From VFJJ01 sp031362415 (lineage in GTDB: Bacteria; Actinomycetota; Acidimicrobiia; IMCC26256; VFJJ01): a stretch of DNA of 64,000 nt. Every line of letters begins with the position of its first letter. Position 1 is the stretch's first letter. Below, piece by piece: positions 50,962-60,395 of the stretch. The DNA lies in assembly GCA_031362415.1 (NCBI GenBank), contig JANLSK010000056.1:31774-95773 (forward strand). The letters run 5' to 3'. A program made the position numbers and the translations under genes. The notes below the pieces were generated by a model. That model ran no database searches and had not been told where the DNA came from. It saw only the letters and a list, made by a program, of their open reading frames with translations.

Positions 50962-53103
50962 ATGGCGCATTGGGCCTTCTTGATCCCGCTCGTCCCTGCG
51001 GTCTCGTACTTCGTGATCTTGCTGTTCGGCAAGCGCTTCGGGGAACGATGCTCGTACATCGGCATCGCGGCACTGAGCGCGGCGTGGGTCATGGCCGCGA
51101 TCAACGTCTACCAGTGGATCGACCGGCGCGAGATCGTGCGCGAGTCGATCGAATGGTTCGAGTGGGGTGGCGGCTCGATCCGGGTCGGCACCCACGTCGA
51201 CGGCCTGGCCACGATGATGCTCTTCGTCGTCACCTCGGTGTCGCTGCTCGTGCACGTCTACTCGCTCGAGTACCTACGCGGCGATCGGCGCTACACGCAC
51301 TACTACGCGGCGCTGTCGTTGTTCTCGGCCTCGATGCTGATGCTCGTCATCGCCGACAACACGCTGGCGCTGCTCACGTCGTGGGAGCTCGTCGGCCTGT
51401 GCTCGTTCATGCTCATCAGCCATTGGTGGGAGGACAAGGACAACTCCAACGCCGGCCTCAAGGCGTTCATCACCAACCGGGTGGGCGACGTCGGGTTGAT
51501 CGTCGGGATCATCATCCTGTACTTCGTCGCCGGGAAGACCTTCGACATCGACACCATCAACTCGGCCGCGCTGTCGGGCTCCATCCGCCACGGCACACTC
51601 CTCATCGCGGCGGTGTGCCTGCTGGCCGCGGTGTGCTCGAAGTCGGGTCAGGTACCGTTGCACATCTGGCTCCCCGATGCCATGGCCGGACCCACGCCGG
51701 TCTCCGCGCTCATCCACGCCGCCACCATGGTCGTGGCTGGCGTGTACATGGTGGCCCGGCTCTACGGCGTGTTCTTCGCCGGCTTATCGATCGACGAGGG
51801 GGGCATGAACCTCCTGGCGCTCGTCGGTGGCGTCACCATGGTCATCGGTGCGTCGATGGCCTTCGTGCAGAACGACATCAAGCGAGTGCTCGCGTACTCC
51901 ACCATCTCCCAGCTCGGATACATGGTCGCGGCGTTGGGCGTCGGAGCGTGGACGGGCGGCGTCTTCCATCTCTTCACCCACGCATTCTTCAAGGCCTGTC
52001 TGTTCCTTGGAGCCGGTTCGCTCTCGCACGCCTGCCACCACACGTTCGACATGCGTGAGATGGGTGGGCTGCGCAAGAAGATGCCCACCACGTTCCTCAC
52101 GTTCACGATCGGCACGCTGGCGCTGGCTGGCGTACCGCCGCTCGCCGGCTTCTGGTCGAAGGACGAGATCCTCAACGGGGCCCGCGCCAACGACTTCCCG
52201 ATCATCATGGTGCTGGGTTTCGTGGCCGCGATCATGACGGCTGCCTACATGGGCCGGGCGCTGTATCTCATCTTTTTCGGCCAGTACCGCGGCCACGCCC
52301 ATCCTCACGAGTCGCCCAAGGTGATGATGATCCCGGTGTCGATCCTGGCCGGGCTTGCCGTCGTGGTCGGGCTCTTGAACGCTCCCTTCGCCGACTACCG
52401 GTTTGGGCAGTGGGTGAAGTTCGAGGTCGAGGTCGAGAATCGGTACGGCGCCGCGGGCGAAGTCGCGGCGGCCGCTGAGGCTGAAGGTGAGCACGCGGCC
52501 GAGGGCGAGGTGGTGGCTGAGGCTGAGGGTGAGCACGCGGCCGAGGCTGAGCACGTGATCGTGCACTCCATCACCGAGATCAAGGAGTTGGCTCCCGGAG
52601 AGGTTGTCCTCTTCGAGCCCGAGGAGCACGAGTTCAACATCGGCGTCGCCGGGAGCTCCGTGGCCATCGGCCTCGTCGGCTTGCTCATCGCGACCTGGAT
52701 CTACCTCCTCCGCAAGGCGCCCAAGAACCTGCTGCTCGTCAATCCGTTCCGGGCGCTGTACACGCTCCTCCTCCAGAAGTACTACCTCGACAAGCTGGCC
52801 GTCGACGGAATCGCCAAGGGCACCGCCGGTCCCGTGGCCGACGGCAGCTACTGGGTCAACCAGAAGATCATCGACGGCGCGGTCAACGGGGTCGGGGTCA
52901 CGACCAAGAAGTACCTGGCGCCCTTCGCCTACGAGCAGCTCGACCAGTTCGTCGTCGATGGCCTGTACAACGGTCTGGGCGAGACCACCAAAGGCCTCGG
53001 GAGCGCGTTCCGCAAGCTGCAGAACGGTCGCATCCAGCGCTACGGCCTCTGGTTGTTCTTCGCTGTGGCCATCCTGGGCCTCGTCGTGGCGCTGCTCGCG
53101 TGA
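50962..53103 (+). CDS. nuoL: Complex I subunit L (cluster 2)
   Basis: 713 residues. Pump signatures TSWELVGLCSFMLISHWW, KSGQVPLHIWLPDAMAGPTPVSALIHAATMV and AYSTISQLGYMV. Between helices near residues 495-545 is an acidic Glu/Ala/His insert partly encoded by two 30-bp direct repeats (52474-52503 and 52516-52545, one mismatch). The lateral helix region follows. Confidence 0.96.
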   Translation: MAHWAFLIPLVPAVSYFVILLFGKRFGERCSYIGIAALSAAWVMAAINVYQWIDRREIVRESIEWFEWGGGSIRVGTHVDGLATMMLFVVTSVSLLVHVYSLEYLRGDRRYTHYYAALSLFSASMLMLVIADNTLALLTSWELVGLCSFMLISHWWEDKDNSNAGLKAFITNRVGDVGLIVGIIILYFVAGKTFDIDTINSAALSGSIRHGTLLIAAVCLLAAVCSKSGQVPLHIWLPDAMAGPTPVSALIHAATMVVAGVYMVARLYGVFFAGLSIDEGGMNLLALVGGVTMVIGASMAFVQNDIKRVLAYSTISQLGYMVAALGVGAWTGGVFHLFTHAFFKACLFLGAGSLSHACHHTFDMREMGGLRKKMPTTFLTFTIGTLALAGVPPLAGFWSKDEILNGARANDFPIIMVLGFVAAIMTAAYMGRALYLIFFGQYRGHAHPHESPKVMMIPVSILAGLAVVVGLLNAPFADYRFGQWVKFEVEVENRYGAAGEVAAAAEAEGEHAAEGEVVAEAEGEHAAEAEHVIVHSITEIKELAPGEVVLFEPEEHEFNIGVAGSSVAIGLVGLLIATWIYLLRKAPKNLLLVNPFRALYTLLLQKYYLDKLAVDGIAKGTAGPVADGSYWVNQKIIDGAVNGVGVTTKKYLAPFAYEQLDQFVVDGLYNGLGETTKGLGSAFRKLQNGRIQRYGLWLFFAVAILGLVVALLA

Positions 53104-53164
53104 ACCGATCCTCGAACGTCGCCCGTCCCACACCTGAACGCATGAACCGAGAAGGATTCCCGGA

Positions 53165-54724
53165 ATGAACTGGTTCGACGACTGGGGTATCACGCTCACG
53201 GTGTTCATCCCCATCGTGGGAGCGATCATCCTCCTGCTCATCCCGAAGAGCGAGGAGGAGACGATCAAGGGTGTCGCCCTGCTCACCTCGCTCGTCACCA
53301 TGGGCTTCGCCATCGGACTCATGGCTGAGTTCGACTACGACGACACGGCGAGGCTGCAGTTCGAGGTGAACAAGTCGTGGATCGACGTCATCAACAGCCG
53401 CTATCACGTGGCCCTCGATGGCATCAGTCTTCCTCTGGTTTTGCTCTCGGCGCTCATTATCGTGCTGTGCATCGTCTATTCGTGGAACCACTTTCCTGAA
53501 CCCCACAACCCCAAGGCGCTCTTGGCGTTGATGCTCGTGCTCGAGACGGGCATGATCGGTACCTTTGTGGCCCAGGACCTCATCCTCTTCTTCATCTTCT
53601 TCGAGGTCGTTCTGCTCCCGATGTACTTCATGATCGGGGTGTGGGGCGGTAAGAACCGCGAGTACGCCTCGATCAAGTTCTTCCTCTTCACCCTGTTCGG
53701 TTCGGCGCTCATGCTCTTGAGCTTCCTGGCCGTGTACTTCAGCTCGAAGGATCCCGTCACCGGACAGCACACCTTCGACATCGTCACGCTGTCGACCGCG
53801 GGCGTGCTCGACGTCTCGAAGACCGCGGCGGTCGTCATGTTCGGCGGCATGTTCCTGGGCTTCGGGATCAAGGTCCCGATGTTCCCGTTCCACACCTGGC
53901 TCCCCGACGCGCACACCGAGGCGCCCACCGTCGGCTCGGTGATCCTGGCCGCAGTGCTCCTGAAGCTCGGGACCTACGGCTTCATCCGCATCGCCTTGCC
54001 GATCCTGCCCGAAGGGGCTCAGGAGTGGGCGCCCTACATCGGGCTCCTCGCCGTGATCGGCATCATCTACGGGGCGCTCAACTGTCTGGCCCAACGAGAC
54101 GTGAAACGGCTCATCGCCTTCTCGTCGGTGGCGCACATGGGTTTCGTGATGCTCGGCATCGCCACGCTCACGACCGCCGGCATCAATGCCGCCGTGTTCG
54201 GCATGGTGGCCCACGGTCTCATCACCGGCTTGTTGTTCTTCGTAGCCGGCTCGATGCAAGAGCGCTACCACACCCGGGAGATGTCGAGGCTGGGAGGCTT
54301 GTTGATCTCCGCTCCCAAGATGGGCTGGATCCTGGGCTTCACGGCCATGGCCTCGCTCGGACTCCCCGGCCTCGCCGGCTTCTGGGGCGAGTTTCCGGCG
54401 ATCCTGGCGGCGTACGAGCCGCTGAGCGTGCTCTCGGAGGAGACCTTCCGAACGTACATGGTGATCGCCGCGGTCGGCACCGTGCTCGCCGCGGCCTACC
54501 TGCTCGTCATGTACCAACGGGTCGCCATGGGCGAGGTGCCCGAGGAGTTCAGGGACGAGCACATCCACGACGTGCACGGGCCTGAATGGATCGCCTGGGC
54601 CCCCATGCTGATCCTCATCCTGGCCCTCGGGATCTATCCGAAGCTGCTCTTCGGTATCACCGACGACGCGGTCAAGCACGTGACCGAGGGCATCGCCACC
54701 GCGCTCAACGCGACCGCGAAGTAG
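53165..54724 (+). CDS. nuoM: Complex I subunit M (cluster 2)
   Basis: 519 residues. FIFFEVVLLPMYFMIGVWGG, KVPMFPFHTWLPDAHTEAPTVGSVILAAVLLKLGTYG and AFSSVAHMGFVMLG are present. AGAAGGA lies ahead of the ATG after a 61-bp gap. No acidic tail, unlike NuoM1. Confidence 0.97.
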   Translation: MNWFDDWGITLTVFIPIVGAIILLLIPKSEEETIKGVALLTSLVTMGFAIGLMAEFDYDDTARLQFEVNKSWIDVINSRYHVALDGISLPLVLLSALIIVLCIVYSWNHFPEPHNPKALLALMLVLETGMIGTFVAQDLILFFIFFEVVLLPMYFMIGVWGGKNREYASIKFFLFTLFGSALMLLSFLAVYFSSKDPVTGQHTFDIVTLSTAGVLDVSKTAAVVMFGGMFLGFGIKVPMFPFHTWLPDAHTEAPTVGSVILAAVLLKLGTYGFIRIALPILPEGAQEWAPYIGLLAVIGIIYGALNCLAQRDVKRLIAFSSVAHMGFVMLGIATLTTAGINAAVFGMVAHGLITGLLFFVAGSMQERYHTREMSRLGGLLISAPKMGWILGFTAMASLGLPGLAGFWGEFPAILAAYEPLSVLSEETFRTYMVIAAVGTVLAAAYLLVMYQRVAMGEVPEEFRDEHIHDVHGPEWIAWAPMLILILALGIYPKLLFGITDDAVKHVTEGIATALNATAK

Positions 54725-54730
54725 CGATCG

Positions 54731-56224
54731 GTGCTGAGCGTGGGCATCCCGGCACCCGACATCGACTACCACGCGCTCGCGCCCGAGATCGTGATCGTGG
54801 GCACGATCCTCGTGATCCTGCTCGTCGACTTGATCTTCGGCGATCGGGCGCGGGCCCAGGCGTCGCGGATCGCGGCGTTCGGCGTGCTTGGGGCGCTCAT
54901 CCCCGTCCTCACGCTGGGGGCCGACGGCGGCGACGTCAGCATGTTCAACGGCACGTTCGTCGTCGACAACTTCGCCCTCATCATGAAGGCGTTCTTTCTC
55001 GTCGTCACGTACCTGGTGATCCTGGTGTCGGTCGATGCCATGTCCGAGAGCGACGTCGCCGAGCCCGAGTACTACGTCATGACCCTCACTGCGCTCCTCG
55101 GCATGATGGTCATGGGATCGAGCCGCGATCTCATCACGATCTTCGTCGCCCTCGAGACGATCTCCATCCCCACCTACCTGCTGGCCGGATGGAAGAAGCA
55201 CGAGCACAAGTCGAACGAGGCGATGCTCAAGTACTTCATCTTCGGCGTGTTGTCGTCGGCCGTGATGCTCTACGGCATGTCGCTCGTGTACGGCGCCACC
55301 GGTTCCACGTTGTTGTCGGTCATCTCCGAGGGCCCCCGCACGAACCTCGGCCAGGACCTGGGCACGGTGATGAACGTGGGGATCTTCCTCACGCTGGTCG
55401 GCTTCGCCTTCAAGGTGAGCGCCGTACCGTTCCACTTCTGGACGCCCGACACCTACGAGGGCGCGCCAACGCCGGTCACGGCCTTCCTCTCGGTGGCATC
55501 GAAGGCCGGCGGCATGGTCGCCATCTTCTCGCTGATCTACGCCGGTTTCTACGGCCGTACCGATGCCTGGCAGCCCATCATCTGGGTCATGGCGGCGCTG
55601 TCGATGACCGTGGGCAACATGATCGCGACGAAGCAGACGAACATCGTCCGCATGCTCGCCTATTCGTCGATCGCCCAGGCCGGTTTCATGCTCGTGCCCT
55701 TTGCCGTTGCGCCCGAGGACGGGGCGAACTCATATCAGAGCGCCTTCTCGGCCACGGTCATCTACATGCTCATCTATGGCGCCATGAACATCGGGGCCTT
55801 CGCCACGCTCATGGCCATAGCCCGGCGTACCCGATCCGGGGAGATCACGAGCTTCTCGGGGCTTTTCAGCTACGCACCAACCCTGGCCATGATGATGTCG
55901 ATCTTCCTCATGTCGCTCGCCGGTGTCCCGATCTTCGCCGGCTGGTTCGCCAAGTACGTCATGTTCCAGGCCACGATCGAGGGCGGCACCGGGATGGCCT
56001 ATGCGCTCGGCATCGTCGCCGCGGTCAACTCGGTGATCGCGTTCTTCTACTACGGCAACGTCGTCCGGCTGATGTTCTTCCGGGAGCCCACCGTCGAGGA
56101 CCGCTCCCCGATCCGGGTACCCACCGCGCTGGGCACGGCGATCGCCCTGTGCGCCATCACGACCGTGGCCGTGGGGATCTACCCCGAGCTCTTCGCCCGC
56201 CTGGGCGAGCGCACACCGTTCTAG
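54731..56224 (+). CDS. nuoN: Complex I subunit N (cluster 2)
   Basis: 497 residues from a GTG 6 bp after nuoM2. TIFVALETISIPTYLLAGWKK (Glu), KVSAVPFHFWTPDTYEGAPTPVTAFLSVASK (Lys) and AYSSIAQAGFMLVP mark the third antiporter-like subunit. Ends the 11-gene set. Confidence 0.96.
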   Translation: MLSVGIPAPDIDYHALAPEIVIVGTILVILLVDLIFGDRARAQASRIAAFGVLGALIPVLTLGADGGDVSMFNGTFVVDNFALIMKAFFLVVTYLVILVSVDAMSESDVAEPEYYVMTLTALLGMMVMGSSRDLITIFVALETISIPTYLLAGWKKHEHKSNEAMLKYFIFGVLSSAVMLYGMSLVYGATGSTLLSVISEGPRTNLGQDLGTVMNVGIFLTLVGFAFKVSAVPFHFWTPDTYEGAPTPVTAFLSVASKAGGMVAIFSLIYAGFYGRTDAWQPIIWVMAALSMTVGNMIATKQTNIVRMLAYSSIAQAGFMLVPFAVAPEDGANSYQSAFSATVIYMLIYGAMNIGAFATLMAIARRTRSGEITSFSGLFSYAPTLAMMMSIFLMSLAGVPIFAGWFAKYVMFQATIEGGTGMAYALGIVAAVNSVIAFFYYGNVVRLMFFREPTVEDRSPIRVPTALGTAIALCAITTVAVGIYPELFARLGERTPF

Positions 56225-56292
56225 TGCCGGCTCCAAGGCGCCTGGCGGCGCCGTCGCCGGCGCCGTCGGGACCTCGCTGCGCTCGGCGGAAC
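56224..56292 (+). repeat. Intergenic repeat, copy 2, after nuoN2
   Basis: GTGCCGGCTCCAAG (56224-56237) and a 25-bp block (56268-56292) match copy 1 at 48492-48558, with one mismatch in each block. The middle is a different GC-rich hairpin-prone sequence. The copy lies between nuoN2 and the methyltransferase gene. Confidence 0.8.
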
Positions 56293-56333
56293 CCCTGCAC
56301 CGTGCCGGGTGGCGGTCGGCGAGCGGAGCGCAT

Positions 56334-57548
56334 GTGATTGCTGACCAGCTCCGAGAGCTGATCGAGCGGGTCGGCCCGCTCAGCTTCGAGACGTTCATGG
56401 ATGCCGCGCTCTACGACGAGGGCGGCTTCTTCGCATCAGGCGGCGGGGCAGGCCGCGCTGGCGCCGACTTCATCACCAGCGTCGAGACGGGCAGCCTGTT
56501 CGGCGCGCTCGTGGCCCGTGAGATCGATCGGTGGTGGGAGCGCCTGGGCTGGCCCGAACCGTTCGTGGTCCTCGACGTGGGCGCCGGACGGGGCCAGCTG
56601 GCGCGTGACGTGCTGCGCGCCAGCCCGGCCTGTGCTGCGCAGTTGCGGTACGTGCTCGTCGAGCGATCGGCCATGCTCAGGGAGCTCCACCGTGACCACC
56701 TCCCCTGGGAGCCACCCGAGGACGTGCTGGGACCCACGGCCCCGGACGCAGACGAGGACGGAGACGCAGACGAAGACGAAGACGGAGACGACGCGGCCCC
56801 GGGTGGAGCCCCGGCCCGCCATCGTGGTCCCCTGGTCACCTCGTTGGCCGACCTGCCGGCGACCCCGATCACCGGTCTGATCATCGCCAACGAGCTGCTC
56901 GACAATCTTCCGTTCGTGCTCGCCGAGCGCACGTCGACGGGCTGGTCGGAGGTTCGGGTGGGCTTCGACGGTCTTCGCTTCGCCGAGTGTCTCGTGCCGG
57001 CCGGGCCGCCGCTGGTCGACCTGATCGGTCGACTCCTGCCCACGCCGACCGTCCCGGTCGGATCCCGCCTGCCGATCCCGACGGTCGCAGCCCGCTGGCT
57101 ACGTGAAGCCCGTCGAGCTGTCGGTCGGGGCGGGTTGGTGATCATCGACTACGCGGCCGAGATCGACGATCTCGTGGAGCGAGGGCCCCACGGCTGGTTG
57201 CGAACCTACGTCGGCCACCGTCGAGCCACCGAGCCGCTCGACGACCCTGGTGCGCAGGACATCACCTGCGACCTCCCGATCCCGGTCGTGGTCGCCGCGG
57301 CGCTGAGCGCAGGCTGGACGATCGACGGAGACGTTCGCACGCAGGCTGACTGGCTCGGCCATCTGGGTATCGACGACATCGCCGAGGCGGCGCGCCGCGG
57401 ATGGACCCACCGTGCCGCCGTCGGCGATCTCGAGGCACTGGGGCATCGGAGTTGGATCAGCGAAGCCGCCGCGCTCACCGCCCGACCCGGCCTCGGTGCC
57501 CATCGGGTCTTCACCTTCGCCACCCGCCCCCGGGGCCTGGGCATCTGA
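56334..57548 (+). CDS. MidA/NDUFAF7-family SAM-dependent methyltransferase
   Basis: 404 residues from GTG. Family features: LSFETFMDAALYDEGGFFASG near the N-terminus, SAM site VVLDVGAGRGQLARDVL, and the conserved IIANELLDNLPF. In mitochondria NDUFAF7 dimethylates an Arg of NDUFS2 (NuoD) during complex I assembly. Here the gene directly follows an 11-subunit complex I. An acidic insert (about residues 138-155, GAC/GAA-rich DNA repeats) interrupts the domain. Confidence 0.88.
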   Translation: MIADQLRELIERVGPLSFETFMDAALYDEGGFFASGGGAGRAGADFITSVETGSLFGALVAREIDRWWERLGWPEPFVVLDVGAGRGQLARDVLRASPACAAQLRYVLVERSAMLRELHRDHLPWEPPEDVLGPTAPDADEDGDADEDEDGDDAAPGGAPARHRGPLVTSLADLPATPITGLIIANELLDNLPFVLAERTSTGWSEVRVGFDGLRFAECLVPAGPPLVDLIGRLLPTPTVPVGSRLPIPTVAARWLREARRAVGRGGLVIIDYAAEIDDLVERGPHGWLRTYVGHRRATEPLDDPGAQDITCDLPIPVVVAAALSAGWTIDGDVRTQADWLGHLGIDDIAEAARRGWTHRAAVGDLEALGHRSWISEAAALTARPGLGAHRVFTFATRPRGLGI

Positions 57549-57725
57549 CCGGGGTATGCGCTCGCCCTCTCGGCCCCGAGCCTCGGGAGCCGTCCGGTCG
57601 ACCAGAACAGGCCGCGCTCGACGCGTTTGCGCCCCTATGAGACCGGGGGAGACCCTCCGTCGTCGCCAGCCCCGGTGTGGAGCCGCTACGGTACGAAATC
57701 GGATCGGCCGCGCTCAGGAACGGTC

Positions 57726-60338
57726 ATGAGAACCTACGACAGTGCCCACAGGGAGCTCCACGAACGAACCTCGGCCGCGAGCCGGGGTGGCCTCGTCGGT
57801 CTCGTCGGTCCCGCGGGATGGGGCAAGACGTCGCTGCTGAGCGGCGTCGATGTCGCTGCTCGCCAGCGATCGCTCCCGGTCTGGAGCGTCTGTGGGCGCC
57901 AGGGCGAGCAGGACGTCAGCGGGCTGGGCCTCGAAGGCGTGCTCGGACGGGCAGCGGTCAGCAAATGGCGTGCGAACACCGGGCTCCCCCCCGTCGAGCT
58001 GGGTTACGAGGTGCTCGACGTGTGCGCGGGGCCGGGGGTGCTGCTCGTCGACGATGCCCACTGGCTCGACGATCTCAGCCTGGGGGCCCTCACCTCCGTG
58101 GCGAGCCGATGGACCGGCGACGACCGGTGGCTGGTCGTGGCCCACGGCTCCGACCCTCGACCCGGGCTGTTCGCGCTCGATGCCGCGCTCGGCCGTTGTG
58201 GCCCGATGATCAATCTCGGCGTGCTCGACGAGGCCGGTGTGGCGGCGCACGTCGGGAGGGTGCTCGGGCGTGCCCTCGAACCAGTGCTGCTCGACCACGT
58301 GATGCACCTCACCGCCGGTGTCGTTCGCTATGTCGACCTGTTGGCGCAGGGTTGGCGGACCGAGGGCATCGCCGATCCCCGTGACGGGCTGCCCGGGATC
58401 CCGGCGACGGTGGTCGAATGGATTCGGATCGCCATCGGCCGCCTGTCCACCGACGCTCAGACCCTGGTCAGGACCCTTGGGGCCGGAGCCTCGCTCAACG
58501 AGCCGCTGGTCGAGCTGGCCGTCGGCCTCGACGACGAAGCGCTCACCTCGGCCGCAGCCGAGCTCTCGAGCTCGGGGTTCACCGATCCCCGGGCCGAGCC
58601 CGACCTGCTCCCTGTCGTTGCGCAGGTGCTCACCCGCCTCACGCCGCCCTCCGAAGCTCGTCGGATGCACCGGCGGGTCGCCGAGATGTTGCGCCAGTCC
58701 AACGGGCCCGCCTTGCTCATCGCCGAGCACTACCGGGAGGCCGGTGATCCCGGACCGAACGTGGTGGCCGCAATGGGTGCCGCCGGCGATGCGCTCCTGC
58801 GGGAGGCGCCCGAGCTCGCATTCGAGTGGTACGGACGGGCGCTCGTCGCCGGGGGAGACCCCCAGGCGTTCGCCGCTCGCCGAGCCGAAGCCGCCGCACT
58901 CGTGGGGAACCACGTGGAAGCCATCGGTCTGGCCGATCCGGCGACCGCCGATCCGAACGCACCCGACTACGTACGGGCCATGACCGTCTTGGCCGCTTCG
59001 GTCGCCCGGGTGGGCTACTGGGTGCGGAGTTCCCGTCGCTACGAACGGCTGATCGCCGCGGTCGGCGACGAGCGACGAGCCGCTGGTTCGGCCCTGTTCG
59101 CCGCCGTCGGCGCCACGATCGTGGGTCAGCTCGACCGGGCCCATTCGTTGACCCAGACCATGCACAGCCGGCTCGATCGGCCTGCTCCCCTGCTGTTGGA
59201 ATCGTGGGTCTGTGTGCTCGATGGGCTGCATGCAGCCGTCGGAGCGCACCCCGAACGGGCGCTCGTGCCGCTGTGTGAGGCCGTCGAGCTTCTGGGCAAC
59301 GATCGCCATCTCGAGCTTGTGCCCGACTCGCCTCACGCCATTGCGGCAACGGTCGCTCGTCAGCTCCACGAGTTCGGCCTGGCCGAGCGCCTGCTCGTGC
59401 AGGCCCTCAGCGCCGGCTCGGGCGGGCCGCTCCTCGTCGACCGTCACCGCCTGCTCCTCGGATGGGTCGCGCTCGCCACGGGCCGGTGGGCGGCCGTCGA
59501 GGCCGTGTTCGAACAGGTTCCCGCCGAGGGCCTGCCGCTGCGCGAGGAGCTCCTCCGGGTCGCCATCGAAGCCGGTGTCGCGCGCCGGTTGGGCGACATC
59601 GATCGGCTGCATCGCATCGCCCCGAGGGTCGTCGACGTCCTGAGCCGCCATCCCGTCGACCTGCTGTCGTTCGAGATCGGGGCCGAGCTGTACACCGCCG
59701 CCATCAGGGCCGGACGGGCCGAGGCCGTTGCCGATTGGCCGGCTCGGGCCCGGTCCTTGCTGCGCGACGCAGGATGGCCGCCGTTGCACACCTGGCTCCT
59801 CGACTGGAGCCTCTTCCGGGCAGCGATGGCGCGCGGTGACGCCCTCGAGGCCCGGCGACTCGCCGACGCCGTCCGAAGCCGCCCCGCTCCCACGCCGAGG
59901 CTGGCCCCGCTCGGGGCCGCGGTGGAGGCCTGGGTGGCCGTGACCGAAGGGTCCGTCGACCCGGTCCGTGTGCTCGCGGTCACCCGTGATCTCCAGCACG
60001 TCGGGTTGGCCTGGGAGGCCGCCCAGCTCGCCGGCGCGGCCGCATCCAAGGCCACCGACGAAGGCGTGTCGAGAGCATTGCTCGGTCAGGCTCGTGAGCT
60101 GCGAGCGGCCATCCCGACCCAGGAAACCGTCGATGCGCCGACGGCGTCGCTGCTGTCGGATAGGGAGGTCGAGGTGGCGAGCCGGGTGCTGGCCGGGCTC
60201 ACCTACAAGGAGATCGGCGGCGAGCTCTACATCTCGCCCAAGACCGTCGAGCACCACGTGGCCCGCATCCGCCAACGCCTCGGGGCCGAGACCAGGGCCG
60301 AGTTCCTCGCCGCGCTCCGTCAGATCCTCGAGAAGTAG
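57726..60338 (+). CDS. STAND ATPase LuxR-family regulator (IniR-like)
   Basis: 870 residues. N-terminal P-loop GPAGWGKTS (28-36), Walker B VLLVDDAHW, a long TPR-like helical region (about 350-790), and a C-terminal LuxR HTH (LSDREVEVASRVLAGLTYKEIGGELYISPKTVEHHVARIRQRLG). The design is that of ligand-triggered STAND activators. The adjacent dynamin genes recall mycobacterial iniBAC and its activator IniR, so this may control the neighbouring pair. The ligand is unknown. Confidence 0.88.
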   Translation: MRTYDSAHRELHERTSAASRGGLVGLVGPAGWGKTSLLSGVDVAARQRSLPVWSVCGRQGEQDVSGLGLEGVLGRAAVSKWRANTGLPPVELGYEVLDVCAGPGVLLVDDAHWLDDLSLGALTSVASRWTGDDRWLVVAHGSDPRPGLFALDAALGRCGPMINLGVLDEAGVAAHVGRVLGRALEPVLLDHVMHLTAGVVRYVDLLAQGWRTEGIADPRDGLPGIPATVVEWIRIAIGRLSTDAQTLVRTLGAGASLNEPLVELAVGLDDEALTSAAAELSSSGFTDPRAEPDLLPVVAQVLTRLTPPSEARRMHRRVAEMLRQSNGPALLIAEHYREAGDPGPNVVAAMGAAGDALLREAPELAFEWYGRALVAGGDPQAFAARRAEAAALVGNHVEAIGLADPATADPNAPDYVRAMTVLAASVARVGYWVRSSRRYERLIAAVGDERRAAGSALFAAVGATIVGQLDRAHSLTQTMHSRLDRPAPLLLESWVCVLDGLHAAVGAHPERALVPLCEAVELLGNDRHLELVPDSPHAIAATVARQLHEFGLAERLLVQALSAGSGGPLLVDRHRLLLGWVALATGRWAAVEAVFEQVPAEGLPLREELLRVAIEAGVARRLGDIDRLHRIAPRVVDVLSRHPVDLLSFEIGAELYTAAIRAGRAEAVADWPARARSLLRDAGWPPLHTWLLDWSLFRAAMARGDALEARRLADAVRSRPAPTPRLAPLGAAVEAWVAVTEGSVDPVRVLAVTRDLQHVGLAWEAAQLAGAAASKATDEGVSRALLGQARELRAAIPTQETVDAPTASLLSDREVEVASRVLAGLTYKEIGGELYISPKTVEHHVARIRQRLGAETRAEFLAALRQILEK

Positions 60339-60395
60339 CGACCGGGCGACAGGGCGACCGGGCAGCCTGCCGGCTCCCGGCCCGCTCGTGACGGG

